Positions 32,783 to 43,574 of a stretch of DNA of 64,000 nucleotides are shown here, piece after piece. Made by a program: the position numbers and the translations under genes. The notes under the pieces were generated by a model. That model searched no databases. It had not been told where the DNA came from and was given only the letters and a program-made list of their open reading frames with translations. Origin of the DNA: an uncultured Bacteroidales bacterium. Lineage in GTDB: Bacteria; Bacteroidota; Bacteroidia; Bacteroidales; Bacteroidaceae. The stretch spans positions 1-64,000 of the forward strand of contig CACZBC010000017.1 in assembly GCA_902779315.1 (NCBI GenBank), read 5' to 3'. The number at the start of each line of letters is the position of its first letter. The first letter of the stretch is position 1.

Positions 32783-35700
32783 CTACCTATGGCTGCTTCT
32801 TTTCGGATCAGCCACGGCAGCTCCCTGTACATTATAAATATGTTCACCCTTGAAGATGTAGATATGACCGTCTATGAGACGTTTCTTGACTGTGCCGTCG
32901 GCATTTGTGCTGAGGATAAGGACGACGGGACTTGCTATTGTGCCATAGTGATTGTCTGCTTGATAACTCATCACTGTTCCGTCTTCCGTCTCAGCAGGTT
33001 GTCCTTCGTACTCGAAATGTAGCTTGCCAGGCATATCGCTTTGGATGTTCAGCATTAGCAGGGTGTCGCCCTCCACTATCAGCGGACGTGCAAAGCCAAC
33101 AAGCTCTTCTCCGATGTATGCAGAAAGTCCTGCTCCCTCTTCCATATCCTTGTCCGGCCAGGGTGATGCAACTTTGGCTATCATGGTCATGTTGGATGCT
33201 GCATAGGGATTGCTGAAGGATACTTTCTTCGCTGGTCTATAGCTTGCATTGGCCAGAGCATCATCCGAAGAGGACTTGTACGTCAGCGAAGCATCGGTTT
33301 GGGCATTACGATAGAGCATATATCCGCTGCCGGGCTGCATGAACGTTAGATTGCCTTCCCATTTGCCTGCAGCCGAGAATACGGCAAATTCATCATGACT
33401 CTTAACGATGTCGCCTTCAGTTGCGTATGAATAGTACGAGGCAAGTGCATCACGCAAGTCCTGATTTTCTGTACGCAGATATGGGAGCACGTTCCATCCG
33501 GGCCTTAGCTGGACGGTGCGCTCTTCCTCTGTGGTGAGTGCTCTGCCACAAACATAGAGCGTGTGCTCTTTAGCTGTATGGAACAGGAAGACATGATTGT
33601 GGTTAATCTGCGAGAGCGAACCATTCCAAAGCATGGAGGTGTTGTTGTATCGGCAGAAACTATTGGTTGCCGGACTCTTTATTTCATCATTCTCAGCGAA
33701 CCCTGTATTGCTGAAGAGGATGTCGTTGATGATGCCGTTGGCCTCAGGCTTGAAGGGGAATGATGCCCATGTCCATCCCTCGTCAAGGTGTATCGTCTGC
33801 ATCATGCCATCCGTGGCTGTGAGTCGGACAGGCTCGGATGGTGGACAACCAAGCGTTCCACCATCGCTGAAGCGTAGCATTGTGTTCCCACTTGAGAGCA
33901 GCAACGTCCTTCCAGTGGAGTGCTGCCAAAGCCATGCAGTGAGCTTCTTGTCCTCCGATGAACGATTGCCGAACACTGTGATATAAACATATCCGCGCGT
34001 GTGTTCATCATAGGTGATAGAGCCAAGGCCAACAAGTTCACCATCAATAGTGATGGCCACGACATCTTTGGTGTCTGTGTCTATGACCTCGGTGCCGTTC
34101 TTCAGCGTGAAGACTTGTGCCCGAAGTGCCATGCTGCGCTCAAAGCGTCGTGTATCTATCTCATCCCACGGACATTTGCTCTGTATGTCGATGTCAATGT
34201 TGAGCGACTCAGTCAAGTCCTGATCATCGGTAAGGAAGACAACTGCATTGTATTCCCTTGGTGCAAGTCCTTTCTTTACCGTGAAGGTAACGGTGGACTC
34301 TTCTTCGGCTTCAAGTGAGCCCTGTGCAGGTGTGACTTTGAGCCATTCGGGCAATCCGGTGATTGTGTAGTGTCGTGTTCTGCCAGTGGTGTTCAGAATA
34401 TCCATCTTAAACTGGCATTCAGTGTTGTTGTCGTAGATGGTTTCGGAGTGTCGCCTTTCTCCCCAGCGAATGCTGTTCAGGTCAGCATATACAGTCCATG
34501 AGACAGGGGAGGGAAGACGGTTGCCTGCCAAATCCTCCACATCGCGTACTGTGAGATAAAGTGTGCGCTTGTTGATTTCTCTGTCTTGCATGTTCAGGTT
34601 AATGAGCAGTTCCTCATTATGACTGGTCCATGTGAAATTAAGATTGGAGAGATGTCCGCGGTCACGTACAGGGGCATAGTTCTTCTTGTCGCCCACGTAA
34701 TCATCTCTCTCAACAAGCAACGGCATAATCTTGTTAACAGAATTACCATTGGCATCTTTGAAGTGACGCTGGTCGTTCGTGGAGAACATGAGTTCAGGGA
34801 TGTTGTTTTGATTGCGACGTGTCTCGGAGAAGGTGAGTAGGGCGATTAGTCCCATCTCGTCACCGACAGGTGTGGCTTTGTCGAATTCATTTACAAGCGA
34901 GAGCGGTAGGGCTTGCTCAAACAGGCAGACATCATCAATGTTACCCTTCAGCCCACCGCCGAGGGCAATGCGAGAACCTGACAGACCGCTAAGACTTTCA
35001 GCAGCAAACGTCTGTATCAAGTCTCCATCAAGGTATAGATTGGCAGTGTTGTAGGTCTTGCTGACGGAAAGGGTCAGGTGATGCCATTCTCCTGCCTGTA
35101 ATGTGGCTGGACTGCTGACATGAATGTTGTCCTGTGAGAAGAAAAGGCGTCCGCTATCAAAACCTATTTGCATTGTAATCGAGTCGCCCATATATGTAGT
35201 GAAGAGAGCGATGGAGTCGTTAGCAGTTTCGGCAGGTTGGAACCAGAACATTAACGTATAGTCTTGAGCGGGAGTTCTCGAGAAGTTTGCAGGCAGAAGT
35301 TCTGCTTGTTCACCACCCAATGCGAGTGAGATACCCTGCGGATTTGCCCAGTTCAACCCTTTGCTCATCAGGGTGGCACCAGATGCCAAGTCGGCAAGTT
35401 CTGTGCCACTGCCTTCGTTCATCGGATAGTAGTCCATCAGGCCATATTCATAGCCTGTAAGTCTTCGCAAGTGTGTGTTGGCAATCTCGTCGGGTGTCAA
35501 TGGGGTTGTCCAGATGCGCACTTCAGTCATATTGCCGTGGAAGGCCCCGCTGCCATCCAGACTCTTACCTATGACGATGGGGCAGGCCCCGTTTTGAATC
35601 ATCCAGGGGGACACGTTAGTATGCTCGGATATGTCGCTCGTTCCTGCATAGAAGCGTATTGTGTAGTTGTCAAAGTCATAAACCATTATCACTCTGGTGA

Positions 35701-38700
35701 AATCGCTTGTCGAAAGGGTTTGCATGGGCTTGGAATAAGCGACTACTGGCTGTCGCCCTTCGGTGTTCAGCACCGCCTTGAGCCGATTGTCGGCCGTGAG
35801 TTTAAACTCAAGAGAGTAGAGACTGTCGCCGTGAGCAAAGAGTGTCATCTCTTTGTCAGTTTCTGCTGGGCGAATCATCATATCTACTGTCAGGTCGGTG
35901 ATGGCGAGTCCGCGTAGTGCTTGTGAGCGGGCAGATTGTTCCTCTGTTCCTGCAAAATAAATCGAAGAGGATGATGTGAAGCCGGCTTGGTTGGTGACAC
36001 CTTGTAGCTGGAAGTTGTTATCCTCGTCCAACCAGTTTCCGGCAATGGCTTCAGAGAAACGCAGCTTGATGTCGTCCGTCATGGTAAGTATGCCGTCGGC
36101 TGGTTGAGGTTTGCCAAAGAGAACAGGTGGTCGCGTGTCCTTCGTACCACTAAGCACAGGAGAGGATTTGCTGACGAAGCCCGAACCATGGCGACAGAAC
36201 GAGACGGCTCGCAGGTCGTAGTTCAATTCCTTGGGGTCGGTGTGCCCATAGAAGCGGAAGGGTGCGATGCGACCATTCTCTATCATCGCCTTGTTGCCGG
36301 TGGCAAGAGCGTAGAGTGAGTCATTAGCATAGAACGAACACATGTTCACCCACGCATCACTATTCTCTGTGGTGAGCTTATATTGGAATTCTATGTGGTC
36401 GAAGTTCTTGTGGTTAATGTCGAACCCGTCGATGCTGATAGGTAGGTAATAACCAATGGAATCTTTGGCCGAAAGTGTGTTCATAATCCATTTGTCGCGA
36501 GGCTGAGTGATGGCTACATCGCAACTAACGGGCAGGTAATGGACAGAAAGCTTAATGATGCTATATACTTTCGGACAGTCATCAAGGGAGAGCATAAGCT
36601 CAAGGTCGTTGTAGTCATCAGCCGTGCCACGTAGAACCTGAAGTGTTTTTATCATCGGTTCTCCCGTTTTGATATAAACTGGATAGCCAGCAGCAAGGTT
36701 CTGACCATCAATAGTCACCACCGCGCCATCAGGATTCCCGCCAACGAGCGAAAGCGTCATCATTTCTCCGTCGGCAGCCTTGCCAGACTCTTCTTGACCA
36801 TTGTTCATCAGTGTCAGGTGGAAGATGGCGGCTTTGTCGGCAGGCACGTTGGTCTGTTCGTAGGTGTCAATTGTCATCTCTGGCTTGCTGGCATAACGGG
36901 TGTCGTTGTTCAGCAACGTTCCCTTGTTGTAGAACAGTGTGCGCTCCTCGCCCTCATGGGGACAATAGGTGGTACCTTCTTCGGTGAAGAAGACGTAGCT
37001 GCCGTAGAGATCGTCGTTGGGAGCTTCCACTTCGTCGCGAATAGCCTCGGTGGTGTTTTCCCACACGTCATCAAAGTGAGCCCGATAGACACTGATAGTC
37101 ATGTCACCATGTGGGTCGGGACTGATGGTGAAGCCCGTCTTACGTGAAACCGCTTTCTCCTTACTCCGGTTGTCATCGGCTTCGAAACTAAGGACAGGCG
37201 TGATTTCGATATTCCATTTTGACACGTTAGTGAAAGTGCCAAGTTCCACAGGTGATTTCGGTTCCTGTTCACCATCTTTGTTATATTGGCTAACTAGCTC
37301 GGCAACTGATTTCCCAAGAGTATCTTTCCCGCGTTCTTTCCAAAATTGCAATATGTCTTTCCAGTGTGATAAGAAATTCTGGGCAAAATCCACAGGAGCC
37401 GTTTGGCCGAGCTCATACCACCAGAGAGCCCCACCCTGAGGCATTTCATTGTAGCCAGCTGCAGCATTGTAGGAGTCGGAATGTGCGATGCTTGTGCCGC
37501 CACTAACGGACCATGTTCCAACCTTTTGTCCCGAAATGCGTGCAGCAACTTTCTCTTTCTCGTTATGGTAGAGAATGGTAATCCATTTGAGGATGATGTT
37601 ATCGAGGGCTGCCACCTCGTTGGTGAATAGCTTGTTTGTTTGCCTCGGCACAATCATTTTATAGCTTCCTGCTTTCAGGGTGTCCCTCAAGTTAGTGGAG
37701 GCGTCGGTGGCTAAGTCCCAATATACAACTTCATCGCGCGCATCGGCAGCAGCCTGGGCCGCTTCTTCGTTAGCAAATGTCTCCAACTTGTCCTGCCGTT
37801 CCTTGGCTAAATTGGGTATGAGCGTGTTCAGAATATATGTTTGGGTATAGACAAAAGTGTTGTTGATGCGTGTGCCCATGGTCACTTTCTGCCCAGTGAC
37901 CAGATAGTAGGGTTTGCCGTCGGCAGCAATTCCCTTTGCCAGCAGTTTGAGTGTGCCGGCATTGTAGGCGGGTTGGCGTGCTTGCCATAGACTGTCGCTG
38001 ATGAGGGCGACGGACTTGACCTTACCGCTCAACATGCTTGTCGTGGTGCCAAGGAATACATCGGCATTGCGTCCTACATTAGAATAGGATGAAGATGTAC
38101 TGATGCGGTCGGTGGTAGTAAATTCGTATGAATAGGTGTATCCCCATTTCCACTCATGTACGATGGGATATTTAAAGCTGAGTTGCTTGCTTGTGTTATA
38201 TGTGCTGCCGATATATGTGCCAGGAAGAGTTGTGATACCAATATCCTGCGTCACATTCATTCCATACTGGAGATCAAACTCAGCACCAAACTCCCAGTGG
38301 TAGCTTTCCTTATATGCATACTTATATGTGGTGCCTGTTTCCAGCCATGCACTACTATTCATGCCGCCTGGGTCGCGAACGATGTCGAGCAACACAATAT
38401 CAGCATTCGTAGCATGGAGGTCTCCCGCCTCTAACTTGTTGCCACTGACGAAAGCACGGAAGGCATCTGTCTCCAGATAGCTGCCATCCGCTTCAAGCAC
38501 GGTAGTGACAGTGCGCAGAGCCTGCGTGCCGCTGTTGGCGTAGTCGAGGTCTTTTATTTCGAGGAAGACGTTTTTGTTCTTTCCCTCATTGTCTAGTGCG
38601 TATGTCTGGCTATGTGTGGCACCCTCCATGCCGTTGCGCACAGTCACATTCCCGCCGCGTTGTGGCACACGGTCAAGATGGCCTGCGGCAGTATTGTTGT

Positions 38701-41700
38701 AGCGGTAATTTTCAAAGGCAGAGACCTGGAACTGATATTTCCTGCCCATGATGAATACGGGGTAGCCGAGCAGATAGTCGATGCTGCCATCGGCCTGAAC
38801 TGTGTAGGCGGGTATGTCCTCGCCCTTTCCTGCCATGGACGACATCTCCAATGTCTTCTCGCCCAGACCGTCACACGCCATGCCATACTGCATCTGAGTC
38901 ATTGCCACCTGAACGGGTGAGCGATAGATGCGGTCATAAATGGCATTGTAAGAGATGATGTTAGATTCCAGCGTGTCGTGGATGAGGGTCAGCGGGGCAT
39001 TTGTGAGGTCGAAGGTCTCGCTGCCTGTGTTTGAGGGGAAGAGTGTGGCGTAACCCTTGGCTGTGGCCTGCACGACCTTGTATTTTACAGGGAAGAGGTC
39101 TGCGGCGTATTCACCAGTAATGGGGTCGGGATGGATGATGATGCGCTTCTGTTCGAAAAGCGTTTTGGTTGTGCCACCTTGAACGACTGTTTGCATTAAA
39201 GTGTCGCGTGTAAGGTCGTCGGGGTCGTGAACGATGTGGGCTGTGTTGTCGCCCTCCAACATCAACACGAGTTGCAGGTCATCGCCTAGGTTATTGCGCC
39301 CGAGGCCAAAACCGTGTTTAAGTTTTTGCTGTTCTGTACCGCCTGCCACGCGACCTACAAGACGAACTTTTGTCTGGTCATAGAAGCGTATGCCGTCAAT
39401 GGGCTTGGTGGGAGTGAAGGTCGTACTGCCGTCAATCTCCAACATGCCGTCGCCCTCGAAAGTGTGATTCTGCTTGGCAATTTGCAGTGTTACAGGCTGA
39501 CGGGGGACAAGCAACTCGAAACTGCCATCCGTGCCCGTGCGGACAGGTTGTCCGCTTCGGCATATGGTGTCGCCATTGAGGATGAGCAACGCATCGGCCA
39601 CAGGGATGGTGGAGTGCTTGTACAGCGCACGTCCTGTCAGGCGATAGGCCAGCGTGTTCACAAAGTCGAGGCTTGTTACGAGTGCATTCTCGGCAGATAG
39701 CACGACGGTGGCAGCACCGGAACTGCTGTTGTTATAGCTGAACTGCCCGTATTGTGCGGTAGGTGTAATGATGAAGGATGTACCGTTCTTTAGGTCATAC
39801 TCTACATTTTCGAATACAAACTCTCCTGAAGTATCGGTAGTTGTTTGAAGGACAGGTGCCCCATCCTTTGTCAGCGTGACGGTGATACCTTTCTGTCCGC
39901 TATTGTCGGCAAGGGTCACGTGTCCGGCTATTCTGCCGAATGTGGTTCGCCATCCTTCTGTAGTGGCGCTATTGGATGATGCGATGCCGTTGCAGGCATA
40001 ACGTGCCGTGACTGTATATTCGTAATGCACACCAGGAAGGGCTGTCTCGTCGGTGAACGTATTGTCGGTGGTTACGGTCAGAGTGTCCGGTACTTGGTCG
40101 GAACCCTTTTCTAAGCGGCATAGCACATAGTTGTCCACAGCAGATGATGTGGACTGCCAGTTTAGGAGCACGCTGTTGACGAGCGTTCCCTCTGTGGCTC
40201 CCTGAGTGGCGGTGAACAACTGGATGCGTGCTGCCTCATTGAAGTATAGCTCGGGACCTTTGATAACGATTGGTGCAAGTTGCGTCGAGTCACTTACACG
40301 CAGGTCGGCATCGCTTTGGTCTATGCGCACGTTATATATATAATGTGTACATGGCGAAGCTGCCACATCGGTGATGTGAGCCAACCACGAGCCGTCACTT
40401 TGGCGACGGATGCTGTCCTGTGGCACGATGATTTCTATGTCCTCGCCTGTCTCTACATGATGGCGAGTCAGGATAAGCTTTGCTGTGCGATCCCACAGGC
40501 ACTTGCCTATTGTGTGGCTTACTTGGGTGCCGAACAGGCGTTCGTAGAGTTGTTGCTTGACGTCAGCCTGCACTTCTTCCCAGCGGGCTTTTGCCTGATT
40601 TATGTTGCTCGCTTCGCCTTTCTCTTTCCAAAACTCCGATCTATAGTCCTTTTCCCCGGAATTATAGACGTCGCAGTAAGAAATGCCTAGATTGATTGTG
40701 TATCCGTTCCATTTGTCGAAATTACCACTCGATAGTTTTACAAACTTATACCTGTAGGCGTAACTATATCCTTCAAACATAGTGCCTTCACGTGGCACGA
40801 TATAGAAGCAGAAACTATCACCCTCTTTTACCGTCACTTCGTTATCTCCGGCTTTAAGGCGTTGGCGTTTGTCCTCGATGTATCCGCCCTTGTATGTCTC
40901 GAAATAAATCTCTTTTACGGAGTTTATCAGAGTGTCGGCTACATGGATGTTCATCACGGCTGTATCCGAACAAGATTGGGTGAACTCGTACTCCAGCTCA
41001 CAATCCTCGATGCTGACGGGCTGATAGGGGACGTCGGCATTGTCTATCTTCAGGTTGAAGTGGACTTTGTGATTCTCGTTGAAATCCTTGTCGCATGTAT
41101 AGTCTTGTTGCTCTTTGGCCAATGGGGCCAGGTAGTTGTGACGATAGACCTGGGTGGTCTTTGCAAATTCGTGGTCCCATCCCCATGCTGCCGACGAGGC
41201 TCGACGAACACGGTAATAGACAGGTTGGGCTGGCATGATGACATTCGGAGCTGTCAGCTTCAGCTTCATCCTAAAGATGTTGTTGCCGTCGGCATCGGTC
41301 AGGGTGTAGCCATCGTCTGTAACGTAGTATGTTACGGGCAGCGTGTCGTTCACCACATGTCTGTCCTTCCATTCCGAGCGGCTGTTGTCTCTGTATGAAT
41401 ACTCGTCTGTGCCGCGCCGCATGGCTACGACTTCCAGCGTCTTGGCATCCGAATAGTCGCTCTTGTATGCACGTTGCACCTCGAAATAGTCACTTTCCAT
41501 AAGGTCTTGTGCCGATGAGTGGCGCACTGCCCAGCTGATGGTGTTGGCGCCGGTGAGGCTGCCCGATTCGTCCTTTTCCTCTTTGGCTTCCAAGTTGTAG
41601 ATGCGATGATAGGCGGGGATGTTGGTGGGCGATGATGTTATGCGGGTCTTCGTACCAAGCGATTCATCGCGGAAGACGGTAAATTCGGCCGTGACGTTCG

Positions 41701-42502
41701 ACTGCACGGTGTCTGCTGTGTTGACATAGATGCTGCCCGAGCGCGAAGACGTTTTTATCTCACGCATCGGATCGAGAGAGGTGGTGTAGTTAATGGGGGT
41801 CTGGAACGTGACGTATGGCATTGCCGCCAGCCCATAGCCCGCGTTGCCGTCTTCGTTGATGACATAGAGGTAGGGCGTGTAGAGTTGCGGGGCTTGCAGG
41901 TTGTTGCCTCCAGTGAATATCGTGGGAAACTCGAAGTCCTTCTTGTAAGCGAGACTCCCGTTGCTGTACTTGTTGATTTCCAAGTACATGCCTAATATGA
42001 AGTCCTTACCGGTGAGGCTTTCGGGTGGATACCAGTCGAACTCCAAAGTGGTGAGCTGCGAGCAGTCATCTACCGCGCCTTGCTTCACCACGAACTTTTT
42101 CCAGCCTTCCGACTCGTTTACTTGCTGGCGGACACCATCGTAGGTATTGGTTATGATGATGTTTCCTCTGCCGGGCGTGATGAACACTTCTCCGCTTCCC
42201 TTGCCGTTGTTGACATCGTTTTCTCCCTTTTGGTCGGCCTTGAAATAGACGGCAAACCATTTGTCCTGGCTTCCCTTGTACTTGAAATATAGGTAGCTGC
42301 CATTGGCAATGTAGTAGTTGTTGACGCGTCCGTATGCCCAGAGAGGCACTTTCACATGTATGGCCTCAGGGCCAACAGAATAGAGAGAATAGTGACTTTG
42401 AATTTCGAGGTAGTCGTTTGCCCTTGTCGTGACTGTGACAGTCAGGAACAATGAGAGCATGGAGACAATGAGTTTCCAGGTGGAAGGATGGTTGTTATTC
42501 AT
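32783..42502 (-). CDS. Giant secreted multidomain surface protein (3239 residues)
   Basis: Signal peptide at 1-28 (MNNNHPSTWKLIVSMLSLFLTVTVTTRA). Regions by rough residue: FN3-like (~310-390 and ~770-855), carboxypeptidase-regulatory/SdrB-like beta-sandwiches (~860-1010: GRIAGHVTLADNSGQKGITVTL), a large uncharacterised middle, Ig-like 'PADGILTMTDDIKLRFSEAI' (~2130), two LamG/concanavalin-like domains (~2190-2380 and ~2410-2545: NMTEVRIWTTPLTPDEI; WHHLTLSVSKTYNTANLYLDG), an Ig/BACON-like part (~2710-2780), a 'GWTWASFPF' module and a short tail IYIFKGEHIYNVQGAAV like T9SS cargo. No catalytic domain seen. Probably an adhesin or glycan-binding scaffold. It lies 74 bp after GH43. Confidence 0.85.
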   Translation of the reverse strand: MNNNHPSTWKLIVSMLSLFLTVTVTTRANDYLEIQSHYSLYSVGPEAIHVKVPLWAYGRVNNYYIANGSYLYFKYKGSQDKWFAVYFKADQKGENDVNNGKGSGEVFITPGRGNIIITNTYDGVRQQVNESEGWKKFVVKQGAVDDCSQLTTLEFDWYPPESLTGKDFILGMYLEINKYSNGSLAYKKDFEFPTIFTGGNNLQAPQLYTPYLYVINEDGNAGYGLAAMPYVTFQTPINYTTSLDPMREIKTSSRSGSIYVNTADTVQSNVTAEFTVFRDESLGTKTRITSSPTNIPAYHRIYNLEAKEEKDESGSLTGANTISWAVRHSSAQDLMESDYFEVQRAYKSDYSDAKTLEVVAMRRGTDEYSYRDNSRSEWKDRHVVNDTLPVTYYVTDDGYTLTDADGNNIFRMKLKLTAPNVIMPAQPVYYRVRRASSAAWGWDHEFAKTTQVYRHNYLAPLAKEQQDYTCDKDFNENHKVHFNLKIDNADVPYQPVSIEDCELEYEFTQSCSDTAVMNIHVADTLINSVKEIYFETYKGGYIEDKRQRLKAGDNEVTVKEGDSFCFYIVPREGTMFEGYSYAYRYKFVKLSSGNFDKWNGYTINLGISYCDVYNSGEKDYRSEFWKEKGEASNINQAKARWEEVQADVKQQLYERLFGTQVSHTIGKCLWDRTAKLILTRHHVETGEDIEIIVPQDSIRRQSDGSWLAHITDVAASPCTHYIYNVRIDQSDADLRVSDSTQLAPIVIKGPELYFNEAARIQLFTATQGATEGTLVNSVLLNWQSTSSAVDNYVLCRLEKGSDQVPDTLTVTTDNTFTDETALPGVHYEYTVTARYACNGIASSNSATTEGWRTTFGRIAGHVTLADNSGQKGITVTLTKDGAPVLQTTTDTSGEFVFENVEYDLKNGTSFIITPTAQYGQFSYNNSSSGAATVVLSAENALVTSLDFVNTLAYRLTGRALYKHSTIPVADALLILNGDTICRSGQPVRTGTDGSFELLVPRQPVTLQIAKQNHTFEGDGMLEIDGSTTFTPTKPIDGIRFYDQTKVRLVGRVAGGTEQQKLKHGFGLGRNNLGDDLQLVLMLEGDNTAHIVHDPDDLTRDTLMQTVVQGGTTKTLFEQKRIIIHPDPITGEYAADLFPVKYKVVQATAKGYATLFPSNTGSETFDLTNAPLTLIHDTLESNIISYNAIYDRIYRSPVQVAMTQMQYGMACDGLGEKTLEMSSMAGKGEDIPAYTVQADGSIDYLLGYPVFIMGRKYQFQVSAFENYRYNNTAAGHLDRVPQRGGNVTVRNGMEGATHSQTYALDNEGKNKNVFLEIKDLDYANSGTQALRTVTTVLEADGSYLETDAFRAFVSGNKLEAGDLHATNADIVLLDIVRDPGGMNSSAWLETGTTYKYAYKESYHWEFGAEFDLQYGMNVTQDIGITTLPGTYIGSTYNTSKQLSFKYPIVHEWKWGYTYSYEFTTTDRISTSSSYSNVGRNADVFLGTTTSMLSGKVKSVALISDSLWQARQPAYNAGTLKLLAKGIAADGKPYYLVTGQKVTMGTRINNTFVYTQTYILNTLIPNLAKERQDKLETFANEEAAQAAADARDEVVYWDLATDASTNLRDTLKAGSYKMIVPRQTNKLFTNEVAALDNIILKWITILYHNEKEKVAARISGQKVGTWSVSGGTSIAHSDSYNAAAGYNEMPQGGALWWYELGQTAPVDFAQNFLSHWKDILQFWKERGKDTLGKSVAELVSQYNKDGEQEPKSPVELGTFTNVSKWNIEITPVLSFEADDNRSKEKAVSRKTGFTISPDPHGDMTISVYRAHFDDVWENTTEAIRDEVEAPNDDLYGSYVFFTEEGTTYCPHEGEERTLFYNKGTLLNNDTRYASKPEMTIDTYEQTNVPADKAAIFHLTLMNNGQEESGKAADGEMMTLSLVGGNPDGAVVTIDGQNLAAGYPVYIKTGEPMIKTLQVLRGTADDYNDLELMLSLDDCPKVYSIIKLSVHYLPVSCDVAITQPRDKWIMNTLSAKDSIGYYLPISIDGFDINHKNFDHIEFQYKLTTENSDAWVNMCSFYANDSLYALATGNKAMIENGRIAPFRFYGHTDPKELNYDLRAVSFCRHGSGFVSKSSPVLSGTKDTRPPVLFGKPQPADGILTMTDDIKLRFSEAIAGNWLDEDNNFQLQGVTNQAGFTSSSSIYFAGTEEQSARSQALRGLAITDLTVDMMIRPAETDKEMTLFAHGDSLYSLEFKLTADNRLKAVLNTEGRQPVVAYSKPMQTLSTSDFTRVIMVYDFDNYTIRFYAGTSDISEHTNVSPWMIQNGACPIVIGKSLDGSGAFHGNMTEVRIWTTPLTPDEIANTHLRRLTGYEYGLMDYYPMNEGSGTELADLASGATLMSKGLNWANPQGISLALGGEQAELLPANFSRTPAQDYTLMFWFQPAETANDSIALFTTYMGDSITMQIGFDSGRLFFSQDNIHVSSPATLQAGEWHHLTLSVSKTYNTANLYLDGDLIQTFAAESLSGLSGSRIALGGGLKGNIDDVCLFEQALPLSLVNEFDKATPVGDEMGLIALLTFSETRRNQNNIPELMFSTNDQRHFKDANGNSVNKIMPLLVERDDYVGDKKNYAPVRDRGHLSNLNFTWTSHNEELLINLNMQDREINKRTLYLTVRDVEDLAGNRLPSPVSWTVYADLNSIRWGERRHSETIYDNNTECQFKMDILNTTGRTRHYTITGLPEWLKVTPAQGSLEAEEESTVTFTVKKGLAPREYNAVVFLTDDQDLTESLNIDIDIQSKCPWDEIDTRRFERSMALRAQVFTLKNGTEVIDTDTKDVVAITIDGELVGLGSITYDEHTRGYVYITVFGNRSSEDKKLTAWLWQHSTGRTLLLSSGNTMLRFSDGGTLGCPPSEPVRLTATDGMMQTIHLDEGWTWASFPFKPEANGIINDILFSNTGFAENDEIKSPATNSFCRYNNTSMLWNGSLSQINHNHVFLFHTAKEHTLYVCGRALTTEEERTVQLRPGWNVLPYLRTENQDLRDALASYYSYATEGDIVKSHDEFAVFSAAGKWEGNLTFMQPGSGYMLYRNAQTDASLTYKSSSDDALANASYRPAKKVSFSNPYAASNMTMIAKVASPWPDKDMEEGAGLSAYIGEELVGFARPLIVEGDTLLMLNIQSDMPGKLHFEYEGQPAETEDGTVMSYQADNHYGTIASPVVLILSTNADGTVKKRLIDGHIYIFKGEHIYNVQGAAVADPKRSSHR

Positions 42503-42576
42503 AGGATTTGGCTTTTGCTGATTATTTCGTCGAGATTGTCTTCGCTTGGTAAAGTTCGAACTAGTTTTAGGTTGGG

Positions 42577-43572
42577 CTACTCGAACAACGAGTCGTCCAG
42601 CTGCTTTACTTTGAGGCTGCGGAGATGAGTGATGTTGTTTGAGGGAACGCAGTCATGGTGGAAGAGCCACCATCGGCTTTCGTAGCGTACAATGCTGTGA
42701 TGTGTGGTCCAGCCCACAACGGGCTGCAACAGTTCGCACTTGAAGCGGAAAGGTCCGTAAGGATTGTCGCCGACAGCGAGGCAGAGCAAGTGACTGTCGC
42801 CAGTAGAGTAGGAGAAATAGTAGCGTCCATTCCATTTGTGCATCCACGATGCCTCGAAGAACCGATGCGGGTCGCCAGCCTTGAGAGGTTCGCCGTTCTC
42901 ATCAACAATGACGACAGAACGCGGCGCCTCGGCAAATTGCAGGACATCATCGCTCATGCGTACCACAAATGATGGCAAGGCAGGTACATCTGCTGGACAG
43001 AAGAGTTGAGTCTTTTTGTCAGCAGCGGGGCCCAAGTCAATGCCTTCCTTAGTCAACTTAGAAGGAGTCTGATACCACTGCAGTTGCCCACCCCAAAGGC
43101 CACCAAAGTAGCAGTATATCTCGCCATCATCGTCCTTGAAGACGCAAGGGTCTATGCTGAACGAACCGCGGATGGGGTGTTCCTGAGGGATGAAGGGACC
43201 TTCGGGCTGCTCACTGACAGCTACGCCCAAATGGAATACGCCATTGTAATCCTTAGCCGAGAAGATGAGATAGTAGCGACCATTCTTTTCCACCACGTCG
43301 TTGTCCCACATCTGCTTCTCTGCCCAAGGAACTTGGTCGACATCCAGAATGACGCCGTGGTCGGTGACGTTGGCTTCAAGGGGATTGCCCGAGAGGGAGA
43401 GCACATGGTAGTCGCGCATCTGGAAATGCCCGCCGTCATCGTCGAAGGCAGCTCCCGTTTCACGGTCGTGAGAAGGGTATATGTAGAGTCGATTGCCAAA
43501 CACATGGGCCGAAGGATCGGCCATATAGTCGGAAGGGAATAAATAGCGTTGTTTTTTTAGTTCATCGTTCAT
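42577..43572 (-). CDS. Cytoplasmic GH43-type glycoside hydrolase
   Basis: 331 residues without a signal peptide. Five-bladed propeller signatures of GH43: YMADPSAHVFGNRLYIYPSHD (catalytic base Asp in ADP), VPWAEKQMWDNDVVEKNGRYYLIFSAKD (the pKa-modulating Asp region), SFSIDPCVFKDDDGEIYCYFGG, FFEASWMHKWNGRYYFSYSTG (acid Glu in FEAS) and TTHHSIV. Family knowledge: arabinofuranosidases, xylosidases and related pentose enzymes. It starts 2 bp after the symporter gene, so imported oligosaccharides are likely cleaved inside the cell. Confidence 0.92.
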   Translation of the reverse strand: MNDELKKQRYLFPSDYMADPSAHVFGNRLYIYPSHDRETGAAFDDDGGHFQMRDYHVLSLSGNPLEANVTDHGVILDVDQVPWAEKQMWDNDVVEKNGRYYLIFSAKDYNGVFHLGVAVSEQPEGPFIPQEHPIRGSFSIDPCVFKDDDGEIYCYFGGLWGGQLQWYQTPSKLTKEGIDLGPAADKKTQLFCPADVPALPSFVVRMSDDVLQFAEAPRSVVIVDENGEPLKAGDPHRFFEASWMHKWNGRYYFSYSTGDSHLLCLAVGDNPYGPFRFKCELLQPVVGWTTHHSIVRYESRWWLFHHDCVPSNNITHLRSLKVKQLDDSLFE

Positions 43573-43574
43573 AG

